Shown here in pieces: positions 8,056 to 16,330 of a stretch of 63,144 nt of DNA; the first letter of the stretch is position 1; each line of letters starts with the position of its first letter. Made by a program: the position numbers and the translations under genes. The stretch is from Bacillota bacterium. GTDB lineage: Bacteria > Bacillota > Clostridia > Christensenellales > JAEXRW01. The notes beneath the pieces were generated by a model that made no database searches, was not told the DNA's origin, and saw only the letters and a program-made list of their open reading frames with translations. The stretch is taken from NCBI GenBank assembly GCA_023454175.1, contig JAEXRW010000001.1:1-63144 (forward strand), read 5' to 3'.

Positions 8056-9714
8056 TTACAGCTTTGTCACCATGGGGATGATCATGGGGCTGCGCTTGGT
8101 GGTCTTGTAGAGGTAGCTGGACACGGCGGAGCGGACGGTGCGGCACACGTCGCCGTCATCCCGGCGCTTCCGGGCGGACATGCCGTCCACGGTGTCGGTG
8201 GCGATGCGGCGCAGGGTGTCCAGCAGCTCCTCGGACTCCTTGACGTAGACAAAGCCCCGTGTCACGATCTCCGGCGGGCACAGCAGCTGGTGGTCGTGGC
8301 TGGACATGGGCAGCACGATGACCACCATGCCGTCCTCGGCCAGCAGCTTCCGGTCATTGAGCACCACGGCCCCCACCTCGCCGACGCCGCTGCCGTCCAC
8401 GAACACCTCGCCGGCGGGAACGGATGTCTCGCACTTGATGTGCTTGGTGGTCAGCTCAATGACGGAGCCGTTGTCGGCCACCACGATGTTGTTGGGGTGC
8501 ATGCCCATGCTCTCCGCTACCCGCTTGTGGATCTGGAGCATACGCTGCTCGCCGTGGAGAGGGATGAAGAACTTGGGCTTCGTCAGGGCATGGATGATCT
8601 TCAGCTCCTCCTGGCAGGCGTGGCCGGAGACGTGGAGCATGTCGGCCTTGTCGTAGACCACGTCGGCGCCCTTGCGGAACAGCTCGTTGATGACGCGGCC
8701 CACCGTCACCTCATTGCCGGGGATGGCGCTGGCGGAGATAATGACCTTGTCGCCGGGGCCGATGTCCACCTGCTTGTGGGTGGAGAACGCCATGCGGTAT
8801 AGGGCGCTCATCTCCTCACCCTGGGAGCCGGTGGTCACGATGACCTGCTGGTTCAGGGGCAGTCCCTTGATGCGGTTGATGTCCATCAGCGTGTTCTTGG
8901 GCACCTTCATGTACCCCAGCTCCGTGGAGACCTTCATGATGTTCTCCATGCTCCGGCCGGTAACGGCCACCTTCCGTCCGCAGGCCGCCGCAGCGTCCAG
9001 CACCTGCTGGATGCGGTGCACGTTGCTGGCGAAGGTGGTCACGATGATCCGCTTGTCGCACCCGGTGAACTGCCGCTTGAACGTGGCGCCCACGGCGCGC
9101 TCACTCATGGTATAGCCCGGGCGCTCCACATTAGTGGAGTCCGCCAGCAGCGCCAGCACACCCTGCTTGCCCAGCTCACCGAAGCGCGCCAGGTCGATGA
9201 CCTCCCCGTCGATGGGCGTGGAGTCGATCTTGAAGTCGCCGGTGTGTACGACCGCGCCCATCCGCGTGTGGATGGCGAAGGCCACCGAGTCGGCGATGGA
9301 GTGGTTCACGTGGATGAACTCCACCTGGAACTTGCCTGCCCGCACCGTCTGACCCGGCTCCACGGTGATCAGCTTCGTAGAGCTGGCCAGCCCATGCTCC
9401 TGCAGCTTCAGCTTGATCAGCCCCGCAGTGAACCGCGTGCAGTAGATGGGCATATTGATCTGCTTGAGCACATAAGGGATGGCCCCGATGTGATCCTCAT
9501 GCCCGTGGGTGATGAACAGACCCCGCAGCCGACTGCGGTTTTTCACCAGATAGCTGACGTCGGGAATGACGCAGTCGATGCCGTACATATCGTCGCCGGG
9601 GAAGGCCATGCCACAGTCCACCACGATGATGTCGCCGCCGTACTCATAGACGGTCATGTTCTTGCCGATCTCATTCAGACCGCCAAGGGGAATGATCTTG
9701 AATTTTTCTGCCAT
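8056..9714 (-). CDS. rnj: Ribonuclease J
   Basis: A 552-residue metallo-beta-lactamase/beta-CASP ribonuclease acting in mRNA decay and rRNA maturation as a 5'-3' exonuclease and endonuclease. The zinc-binding HGHEDH motif is at residues 70-75, and the protein has the normal RNase J length and N-terminus (FKIIPLGGLNEIGKN). It is a single gene between a terminator and its own promoter. Confidence 0.96.
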   Translation of the reverse strand: MAEKFKIIPLGGLNEIGKNMTVYEYGGDIIVVDCGMAFPGDDMYGIDCVIPDVSYLVKNRSRLRGLFITHGHEDHIGAIPYVLKQINMPIYCTRFTAGLIKLKLQEHGLASSTKLITVEPGQTVRAGKFQVEFIHVNHSIADSVAFAIHTRMGAVVHTGDFKIDSTPIDGEVIDLARFGELGKQGVLALLADSTNVERPGYTMSERAVGATFKRQFTGCDKRIIVTTFASNVHRIQQVLDAAAACGRKVAVTGRSMENIMKVSTELGYMKVPKNTLMDINRIKGLPLNQQVIVTTGSQGEEMSALYRMAFSTHKQVDIGPGDKVIISASAIPGNEVTVGRVINELFRKGADVVYDKADMLHVSGHACQEELKIIHALTKPKFFIPLHGEQRMLQIHKRVAESMGMHPNNIVVADNGSVIELTTKHIKCETSVPAGEVFVDGSGVGEVGAVVLNDRKLLAEDGMVVIVLPMSSHDHQLLCPPEIVTRGFVYVKESEELLDTLRRIATDTVDGMSARKRRDDGDVCRTVRSAVSSYLYKTTKRSPMIIPMVTKL

Positions 9715-9957
9715 AAAAGAATAAATGCTCCTTTTCAGATAAGATAGAGCGCGTCACGGCGGGTAAAAATGACCGCACGGAAACAAAGGCGTTCTGCCCC
9801 GCCCGCCTGCCCTGCATCGCAGGGGGAGGGAACAGTCTGTCGCCCGTCGTCAGCACTCGATATAGAGGGGAACGCCCTCGTTTGCTATATTGACCGCGGC
9901 ATCCACGCACCGCGAAACAACCAAAAAATACGTGCCGTATTCAGCACTTTTCACAAA

Positions 9958-9985
9958 GTATACCACAGTTTTTCCCTTTTGTACA
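9958..9985 (-). promoter_or_regulatory. Probable promoter of rnj
   Basis: On the minus strand, TGTACA and TATACT are separated by 16 bp, leaving a leader of over 200 nt before rnj. The leader (9715-9957) shows no gene. The -35 box is weak. Confidence 0.45.
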
Positions 9986-10070
9986 CCCCCAACTTGCCGA
10001 CGGCATTTGATGGTATTTGACACCCGCCGCCCCGCCGGGAAAATTCCCCGCTGATTTCCCGAAAAGCGTA

Positions 10071-10099
10071 TTGTCCCCGCCCGGCTTTCGTGCTATAAT
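10071..10099 (+). promoter_or_regulatory. Promoter of gdpP-rplI-dnaB
   Basis: TTGTCC, 17 bp, TATAAT, with a TG extended -10. It lies 52 bp upstream of the chosen gdpP start. Confidence 0.75.
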
Positions 10100-10151
10100 A
10101 AACTACTCTCAGTATGGAGTAGTATCCCCGGCGGGAAGGAGGCGCGTTCCC

Positions 10152-12140
10152 TTGAGCAAGAAGATCATACGCGGATTTCGTACCAATATGACGCTGTACA
10201 GCCTGTGCCTCATCGCCTTTGTGGCGGTGACGGTGCCCTTCCAGCCGCTGCTGGCGGCGGCGGAGGGTCTGGTGGCCCTTCTGGTCATCCTGGTGGGCCG
10301 CCGCCGCAACAAGATGGCCCAGGCATCTGTCCGCCAGTACATGGACCGCGTCTCCGGCGGTATGGACACCGCCCGGTCCAGCAATATGCTCTACGCGCCA
10401 CTGCCCATGCTGGTGTTCGATGTAGCCACCGGCGAGATCCTGTGGTGCAACGATATGTTCACGGACCTGACCGGCCTGAAGGATAAGATCTTTGAAACGG
10501 CGGTAGACGCCGTGATCCCCGACTTTACCTACCGCTGGCTGCTGGACGGCAAGCGTGAATATCCCGAGCAGTTCCGCTGGAACGACCGTATCTACCGCGT
10601 CTTCGGCGCCCTGAGCCGCCCGGAGCCGGAGGGCGGCGACCAGCCCACCCTGGCCACCACCTACTGGATGGACATCACTGAGGCTGAGCAGATGCGCCAG
10701 ACCCTGGAGCTGACCAAGCCCCTTATGGCCATCCTCATGGTGGATAACTATGAGGAGCTGATGAAGGCCTGCCCCGAGAATAAGCGCTCGGCGCTGCTGG
10801 CCGCGCTGGAGGAACAGCTGAATAACTGGGCCGCCGGCTCCGGCGGGCTGCTGCTGGGCTACGACCGCGACCGTTACCTCTACCTCTTCGAGGAGAAGGA
10901 CTACACCGGCTACACCGAAAGCAAGTTCGACGTGCTGGAAAAGGTCCGTCAGGTCCAGGCCGGCGAGGGTGTGTCCGCCACGCTGTCCATCGGCGTGGGC
11001 CGGGACGAGGACAGCTTCGAGCAGCTGTTCAAGAACGCCTCCCTGGCGTTGGAGATGGCCCTCTCCCGCGGCGGCGATCAAGCCGTGGTCAAGGACCGTG
11101 TGAACTTCGAGTTCTACGGCGGCCGCAGCAAGTCTACCGAAAAACGTACCAAAGTCAAGTCCCGCGTCATGGCCAACGCTCTGGGTGAGCTGATCGACGA
11201 TGCCAAGCAGGTGTACGTCATGGGTCACAAATACGCGGATATGGACTCCCTGGGCGCCGCCGTGGGCATCTGCTGTATCGCCCGCAAGCGCGGCAAGCCC
11301 TGCCAGATCATCATCGACACCGAGAACAACGCCGCTCACCCCATCCTGCGGCGTCTCTCCGAGCAGCCTGAATACGCCAATACCGCCATTTCCGGCCAGG
11401 ATGCCTTTATCAAGTGCCAGCCCGGCTCCCTGCTGGTGGTGGTAGACACCAACCGCCCCGAGAGCGTGGAGTCCGAGGAAATGCTGGAGACGTGCAACCG
11501 TGTGGCCGTCATTGACCACCACCGCCGCGGCAGCAGCTACATTGAGAAGATGGCCCTGAACTACCATGAGCCCTACGCCTCCTCTGCCAGCGAGTTGGTG
11601 GCGGAGCTGATGCAGTATCTGGTGGAGCCGTCTGACGTGCTGAAATGCGAGGCCGAGGCCCTGCTCTCCGGCATCGTGCTGGATACCAAGAATTTTACCA
11701 ACCGCACCGGCGGCCGTACCTTCGAGGCGGCGGCCTACCTCCGCCGTCTGGGGGCCGACACCCAGGATGTCCAGCGGATGTTCCAGGGGGACCTGAACTC
11801 CATGATCGCCCGCTATGACATTATCCGTCAGGCAGAGCTGTACCGCGACGATATCGCCGTGGTGGCCCTGGATGAGGAGTGTGACCGCGTCACCGCCGCC
11901 AAGGCGGCCGATGAGCTGCTGACCCTCAAGGGCATCCGTGCCAGCTTTGTGCTGTATAAAAAAGGTGACGGCGTGTATATGTCTGCCCGTTCTTTGGGCG
12001 AGGTCAACGTCCAGGTGATCCTGGAGGCCTTGGGCGGCGGCGGCAACTCCACCACCGCCGGCGGCCAGGCGGACAACATCACCGTGGCCGAGGCCAAGGC
12101 AAAGCTGCTGGAGGCCATCGACAAGTACTTTGAAAATTAA
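10152..12140 (+). CDS. gdpP: Cyclic-di-AMP phosphodiesterase GdpP (DHH/DHHA1)
   Basis: A 662-residue membrane phosphodiesterase that hydrolyses c-di-AMP, close to the roughly 659 residues of B. subtilis GdpP. In order: two membrane helices (about 16-55), a PAS-like region, a degenerate GGDEF region (about 180-320) and the catalytic DHH domain with GHKYADMDSLGAA and IDHH, then DHHA1. A TTG start at 10152 is chosen because AAGGAGG ends 9 bases upstream and the promoter lies just before. The DHHA1 glycine motif reads GGGGN where GGGGH is usual. Confidence 0.94.
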   Translation: MSKKIIRGFRTNMTLYSLCLIAFVAVTVPFQPLLAAAEGLVALLVILVGRRRNKMAQASVRQYMDRVSGGMDTARSSNMLYAPLPMLVFDVATGEILWCNDMFTDLTGLKDKIFETAVDAVIPDFTYRWLLDGKREYPEQFRWNDRIYRVFGALSRPEPEGGDQPTLATTYWMDITEAEQMRQTLELTKPLMAILMVDNYEELMKACPENKRSALLAALEEQLNNWAAGSGGLLLGYDRDRYLYLFEEKDYTGYTESKFDVLEKVRQVQAGEGVSATLSIGVGRDEDSFEQLFKNASLALEMALSRGGDQAVVKDRVNFEFYGGRSKSTEKRTKVKSRVMANALGELIDDAKQVYVMGHKYADMDSLGAAVGICCIARKRGKPCQIIIDTENNAAHPILRRLSEQPEYANTAISGQDAFIKCQPGSLLVVVDTNRPESVESEEMLETCNRVAVIDHHRRGSSYIEKMALNYHEPYASSASELVAELMQYLVEPSDVLKCEAEALLSGIVLDTKNFTNRTGGRTFEAAAYLRRLGADTQDVQRMFQGDLNSMIARYDIIRQAELYRDDIAVVALDEECDRVTAAKAADELLTLKGIRASFVLYKKGDGVYMSARSLGEVNVQVILEALGGGGNSTTAGGQADNITVAEAKAKLLEAIDKYFEN

Positions 12141-12158
12141 GGTAAAGGAGATACAGAT

Positions 12159-12608
12159 ATGAAAGTCATTCTCAAGCAGGACATCAAAGGCAAGGGCAAG
12201 AAGGGCCAGATGATCGAGGCCGCCGAGGGCTATGCCCGCAACTTTCTGATCCCCAAGGGCATGGCTGTGGAGGCCACTGCCGACGCCGTCAACACCATGA
12301 ACCTCCAGGCCAAGGCCAAGGCCAAAGCCGACGCCGAGGCCAAGGCCGAGGCACTGGCCATCGCCGAAAAGCTGAAGGCCTGCCAGGTGAAGATCGCCGC
12401 CAAGGGCGGCGAGGGCGGCAAGCTGTTTGGCGCCATCACCGGCGCCGCCATCGCCGATGCCCTTCAGACCCAGCACGGCCTGACCATCGACGGCAAGAAG
12501 CTGGTGCTGGACCAGCCCATCAAGAGCTTCGGCAGCTATGAGGTCAAGGCCAGGCTGGGCTACGAGGTCTCCGGCACCGTGTACGTCCACGTCATCGAAG
12601 AGAAATAA
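12159..12608 (+). CDS. rplI: 50S ribosomal protein L9
   Basis: A 149-residue ribosomal protein with the N-terminal rRNA-binding domain (MKVILKQDIKGKGKKGQMIEA start), an Ala/Lys-rich connecting helix (about 45-75) and the C-terminal domain. It is preceded by AAAGGAG and lies between gdpP and dnaB, the common Firmicute order. Confidence 0.98.
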   Translation: MKVILKQDIKGKGKKGQMIEAAEGYARNFLIPKGMAVEATADAVNTMNLQAKAKAKADAEAKAEALAIAEKLKACQVKIAAKGGEGGKLFGAITGAAIADALQTQHGLTIDGKKLVLDQPIKSFGSYEVKARLGYEVSGTVYVHVIEEK

Positions 12609-12669
12609 GCGGGGAAAGCACCGCGCCGCAGGCGCGGCTATTACCGTAATTTTGAAAGGAGGTCTTCCC

Positions 12670-14028
12670 ATGGCCAACAACACCGACGCCCTGCTGACGC
12701 CGTCCATGCCCCATTCCCCTCAGGCGGAGCAGGCGGTGCTGGGCTCCATGCTCATCGACGCCGACTGCGTCAAGGACGTGATGGACAAGCTGCAGGCCCA
12801 GGATTTCTATCTGCGGACCAACCGGGAGATCTTCGAGACGATCTACCATATGTTCGTCTACTCCCAGCCCATCGACGGCGTCACCGTGGCCGGCGAGCTG
12901 GAGAAGAACGGACTGTATAACGACAATACCCGTTCCTATCTGCTGCAGCTGATGGAGGTCACTCCCACCAGCGCTAACGTCATGGAGTACGTCCGCATCG
13001 TGCAGGACAAGTCGCTCATGCGCCAGGTGGCCCAGGCCGCCGGCAACATCACCGCCATGGTGCAGGAGGGCGGCGGCGCCGCCGGCGATATGCTGGAAGC
13101 CGCCGAGCAGCAGATCTACGCCATCCGCCGTGGCCGCAGCGCCCAGGGCATGGTGACGGTGGGCATGGTGCTGGGCGACGTGATGAGCCAGTTGGCCGAG
13201 CTGTCCGCTAACGGAGGCCGGACCGTGCCGGGCCTGTCCACAGGACTCTCCGCTGTGGATGCCAAGATCAACGGCATGAACAAGTCCGACCTGCTCTTAC
13301 TGGCCGCCCGTCCCGGTATGGGCAAGACCAGTATGGCCCTGAATGTGGCTCTGTCCGCCGCCCGCGAGTCCGGCAAGACCGTGGCCATCTTTTCCCTGGA
13401 AATGTCCAAGGAGCAGCTGGTCACCCGCCTCATCGCCAGCGAGGGCCTGGTGGAGAACCAGCGCTTGATCACCGGCAACCTGCGGGAGAGCGACTGGCAG
13501 CGCATCGCTGAGGCCGCCTCCGCCCTCAGCCGCATGGACATCCGTATCGATGATAACCCACTGCTGACCGTGGCGGATATGAACGCCAAGTGCCGCCGCC
13601 TTGACAATCTCGGTCTGGTGGTCATCGACTACCTACAGCTGATGACCTCCTCCGGCGGCAAGGGCTACTCCGGCGAGAACCGCCAGCAGGCGGTCTCCGA
13701 CATCAGCCGTATGCTGATGATCATGGCGAAGGAGCTGCAAGTTCCCGTCCTCTGCCTCAGCCAGCTGAGCCGTGCCAACGAAAAGCGCGAGGACAAACGC
13801 CCCATGCTCTCCGACCTCCGTGAATCCGGAGCCATCGAGCAGGACGCGGACATCGTCATGTTCCTCTACAGGGACCAGCCCGAGGAGGGAGAGGAGGTCG
13901 ACATCTCCCAGGTGAACCTGCTGCTGGCCAAAAACAGGAACGGCCCCACCGATAAGATCGAGCTGCTCTGGGAGCCCGAGTATACGCGTTTCCGCTGCGT
14001 GGACTACACGCACTCGGAAGTTGGTTGA
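12670..14028 (+). CDS. dnaB: Replicative DNA helicase DnaB
   Basis: A 452-residue hexameric 5'-3' helicase (DnaC in Bacillus nomenclature). The N-terminal domain (about 15-115) binds the primase and loader. RecA-like motifs follow: Walker A ARPGMGKT at 213-220 and Walker B VVIDYLQLM near 316. AAAGGAGG at 12655-12662 fixes the ATG. It is the last gene of the gdpP-rplI-dnaB unit. Confidence 0.97.
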   Translation: MANNTDALLTPSMPHSPQAEQAVLGSMLIDADCVKDVMDKLQAQDFYLRTNREIFETIYHMFVYSQPIDGVTVAGELEKNGLYNDNTRSYLLQLMEVTPTSANVMEYVRIVQDKSLMRQVAQAAGNITAMVQEGGGAAGDMLEAAEQQIYAIRRGRSAQGMVTVGMVLGDVMSQLAELSANGGRTVPGLSTGLSAVDAKINGMNKSDLLLLAARPGMGKTSMALNVALSAARESGKTVAIFSLEMSKEQLVTRLIASEGLVENQRLITGNLRESDWQRIAEAASALSRMDIRIDDNPLLTVADMNAKCRRLDNLGLVVIDYLQLMTSSGGKGYSGENRQQAVSDISRMLMIMAKELQVPVLCLSQLSRANEKREDKRPMLSDLRESGAIEQDADIVMFLYRDQPEEGEEVDISQVNLLLAKNRNGPTDKIELLWEPEYTRFRCVDYTHSEVG

Positions 14029-14086
14029 CAGCGGACAATTGCCCTGAGGTGTGTAGTCATTGAACAGTGAACGGCAAACGATATGG

Positions 14087-14113
14087 AAGAGCCTTTTCGG
14101 GCTCTTTTTTTAT
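14087..14113 (+). terminator. Terminator after dnaB
   Basis: AAGAGCC, TTTTC loop, GGGCTCTT followed by a T run. Confidence 0.88.
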
Positions 14114-14185
14114 CGCGGCTGATGCATGGCAAATGCCCGCCCCGCATATGGACATAATGGATGTCCAGCGAGTAGGGGTGGGGTA

Positions 14186-14650
14186 ATGGCCGAGAAGGAA
14201 GAGAAAAAAGACAAGGGGAAGAAAGGGTCTGGACTATGGAGCATCATGACTTTGGCCGTGGTGCCGCTGTTCATGCTTCTTTTTTCGGACGTGTTCGGCT
14301 TTAGGCAGTACGATTGGATCTGGTGGGGCATGCTCGCGCTGGCGGCGGTGCCTGTACTTCTGGCAGGCATCAGATATATCAGGAATATGAAGTACCGGGC
14401 GCTGAACGAATTCTTCGAGGGAGCGGGTCTGGCAGCCGGGGGAAAAAGGCCCGTGGTATTGTGCGCCAGCACTACGAAAAGGAGGGAGATCTATACCGTG
14501 GCCATGCCCGCGGGGCTGGCGCTGAGCGATTTTGAAAAGAAGAAGGAGGCGCTGGAGCAGCACCTGCGGCGCCAGGTCAGCTTCGCTTTCGACGGGGATC
14601 TCATCATTATCGCCGTCAGGCCGGAAGGGAGCAGGTACCCATATGGATAA
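14186..14650 (+). CDS. Small two-helix membrane protein, possibly a truncated FtsK/TcpA-like coupling protein
   Basis: A 154-residue protein with a very Lys/Glu-rich N-terminus, two membrane helices (about 20-35 and 45-62) and a soluble tail. The tail pattern (IYTVAMPAGLALSDFEKKKEALEQHL, then dGDLIIIAVRPEG) resembles the region before the ATPase of FtsK/SpoIIIE-type coupling proteins of conjugative elements, but no Walker motifs follow. It ends 9 bases before the convergent lipoprotein gene. An earlier in-frame start at 14126 has no ribosome binding site. The homology is an impression, not a certainty. Confidence 0.55.
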   Translation: MAEKEEKKDKGKKGSGLWSIMTLAVVPLFMLLFSDVFGFRQYDWIWWGMLALAAVPVLLAGIRYIRNMKYRALNEFFEGAGLAAGGKRPVVLCASTTKRREIYTVAMPAGLALSDFEKKKEALEQHLRRQVSFAFDGDLIIIAVRPEGSRYPYG

Positions 14651-14659
14651 GCACAGGGT

Positions 14660-15298
14660 TCAGCTTTCCTGGGGGCTGAATGTTTGGATCACGGTATCAT
14701 ACGGTTCCTTGTAGAAATCATATTCGACTTCCAGGCACATCATCTCGATCCAGTATGTATAGGCTTCCGTTTCATAAACGAAATAAGAGACATGTACTGT
14801 CCTGTATTTTACTTCTTCGTCCGTAAACGTGTATTCGAGGCAGTGCCAGGGTATGCCGTTTACCTTCACCGTCTTGTCCCGCAGCCTTGTGTCGATTTTC
14901 AGGCCCCGCTTGGAGATGAGCTGCCGTATCTGTTTCCAGGACATCTTCTTTTCCCCGGAAAGCGCGTAAACATAAACGTGCGTGCAGTCCTCGGTATACA
15001 GCTTCTGCGCAGCGATACACGTCATGGTATCAGACACATGTTCCGTACAGTCAAAACTCCGAGGTATGGCGACGGAAAACAGTTTGTTTGGGACGGTATG
15101 GACAGAGCCGTCGGACTGAAAGGCAGCTGGGTTCTCGGGATAGTCTGAAATAACGGGAGCGGGTGTTGCGGTATGCGCTGCTGTTGCCGGTGGAGCCGGT
15201 TTACTGGGTGCAGATGGGGTCGGCATCTCCAGTTTCAGGTAGCAGGACGAAAACAGTAGCATGATGAACAAGGGAAACCATACAAACAAGCGTTTCAT
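14660..15298 (-). CDS. Lipoprotein of unknown function
   Basis: A 212-residue lipoprotein with a signal peptide and lipobox FSSC near residue 17, a Pro/Thr/Ala-rich stretch (about 24-45) and a globular domain that starts near VPNKLFSVAIPRSFDC. That domain resembles the PsbP/photosystem-like or YqiK-type domains seen in Firmicute lipoproteins, but no family is certain. The start at 15298 places the signal peptide correctly. Confidence 0.7.
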   Translation of the reverse strand: MKRLFVWFPLFIMLLFSSCYLKLEMPTPSAPSKPAPPATAAHTATPAPVISDYPENPAAFQSDGSVHTVPNKLFSVAIPRSFDCTEHVSDTMTCIAAQKLYTEDCTHVYVYALSGEKKMSWKQIRQLISKRGLKIDTRLRDKTVKVNGIPWHCLEYTFTDEEVKYRTVHVSYFVYETEAYTYWIEMMCLEVEYDFYKEPYDTVIQTFSPQES

Positions 15299-15367
15299 AT
15301 AACATCTCCCGTTCACAGTCTTCACGCATTCTTTATTCTTTCATTATACGCAAGATCCCTTCTAATA

Positions 15368-15390
15368 TAAAAAAGCCTCCCTGCGGAGGC
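15368..15390 (-). terminator. Terminator for the DUF896-DUF1292 pair
   Basis: On the minus strand, GCCTCC, GCAG loop, GGAGGC is followed by six T, just after the DUF1292 stop. Confidence 0.8.
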
Positions 15391-15400
15391 CGAATTCCCG

Positions 15401-15703
15401 TTATGACAGTCGTGAGGTGTCGATGCCGTTGCGCATGGCCTGCAGCCCCGTGAGCCGCACCCATACGAGGGGCATGATCTCCTCCTGCGCCGCGCTGCTG
15501 AGGGTCACGTACTCCTCATATTCGCCGTCATACAGCACGCGCATCACATAGATGTCCCGTTCGCTGGAGCATTCGCCGACCCCCTCCAGGTCCATCAGCA
15601 GCGCATACTCCACGCCCCTGTGTTCAAAACGGTCGATGACGTCCAGGCGAAATTCCCGGCCCTGGTCATCGGTGCAGACCACGGCCTGCCTTTTCTGCTT
15701 CAT
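15401..15703 (-). CDS. DUF1292-like small protein
   Basis: A 100-residue protein, mostly beta, with the DUF1292 pattern (TDDQGREFRLDVIDRFEHRG, YALLMDLEG, EEYVTLS). Members such as B. subtilis YrzB have no assigned function. It follows the DUF896 gene by 33 bp on the same strand. Confidence 0.65.
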   Translation of the reverse strand: MKQKRQAVVCTDDQGREFRLDVIDRFEHRGVEYALLMDLEGVGECSSERDIYVMRVLYDGEYEEYVTLSSAAQEEIMPLVWVRLTGLQAMRNGIDTSRLS

Positions 15704-15736
15704 CTGCGGTATCGTCCTCCAAACAAAATTGCCCGG

Positions 15737-15949
15737 TCAATTGGGGTATTTCTTTTTCAGGGGATGGATCGAGCCGTCCTCCTCCTGCACGTCTATGCTC
15801 TCCAGCATGGACGTAAACTGCGCGCGGAAGGCGGTGAGGTATTCCTGCCTGAGGTTGTACTGTTCGCACGTCTCTTCCAGGGAGAGGCCCTCTTCCCGCT
15901 TTTTGCGGGCGAGTTCGTTGATGCGCTCGATCTTTTCCTTTTCCAGCAT
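15737..15949 (-). CDS. DUF896 family protein (YnzC-like)
   Basis: A 70-residue protein with two predicted helices and the family pattern KIERINELARKKREEGLSLEE and LRQEYL. YnzC is an SOS-linked small protein in Bacillus. The function here is unknown. Confidence 0.88.
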   Translation of the reverse strand: MLEKEKIERINELARKKREEGLSLEETCEQYNLRQEYLTAFRAQFTSMLESIDVQEEDGSIHPLKKKYPN

Positions 15950-16330
15950 CGTCTATACTCCTTTCGAAGTCTATCTATATTCTACAGGCGGCAGTGCATA
16001 TCCTTTATTCCGTATCAATGTTTACATCGTAAATCTTTCGCGTGCGGCCAGGGCACATACAGGTCCCGCAGCGTCTGGTTCCGGTGCTGTGCGCGCCGCC
16101 CACCCGGTTCATTTGTGTTAATATATACACCTCCGGCGGCGGGGATATAGTAATATCTGTGGATTTGTGGTACTATCCTTTGCCGCGCCGCACCATGCCA
16201 TGCATCTCAACGGGTTCTTTCTTGCTTCTTCCATGGGGTTGTCTGTGATCCGTACGGCCAAATATGCGTTGCGGCGTGGGGGGAGATAGGGTATATTGGT
16301 ACTGATATTTAGGCAGCCGGGAGGGAAAGC
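15950..16330. other. 380-bp intergenic region, no gene seen
   Basis: It separates the divergent DUF896 and symporter genes and must hold both promoters. No clear -35/-10 pair, RNA gene or hairpin stands out. GGGAGG sits before the GTG of the symporter. Confidence 0.4.

Noticed and set aside
9951..12707. 918-codon minus-strand open frame, the longest in the window
   Set aside because: It runs antisense to gdpP, rplI and the start of dnaB; the His/Gly/Leu/Ala-rich translation is typical of a shadow of GC-rich genes.
14643..14714. Short ORF starting MDKHRVQLSWG after the FtsK-like fragment
   Set aside because: Nearly all of it is antisense to the end of the intact lipoprotein gene, so it is probably chance.
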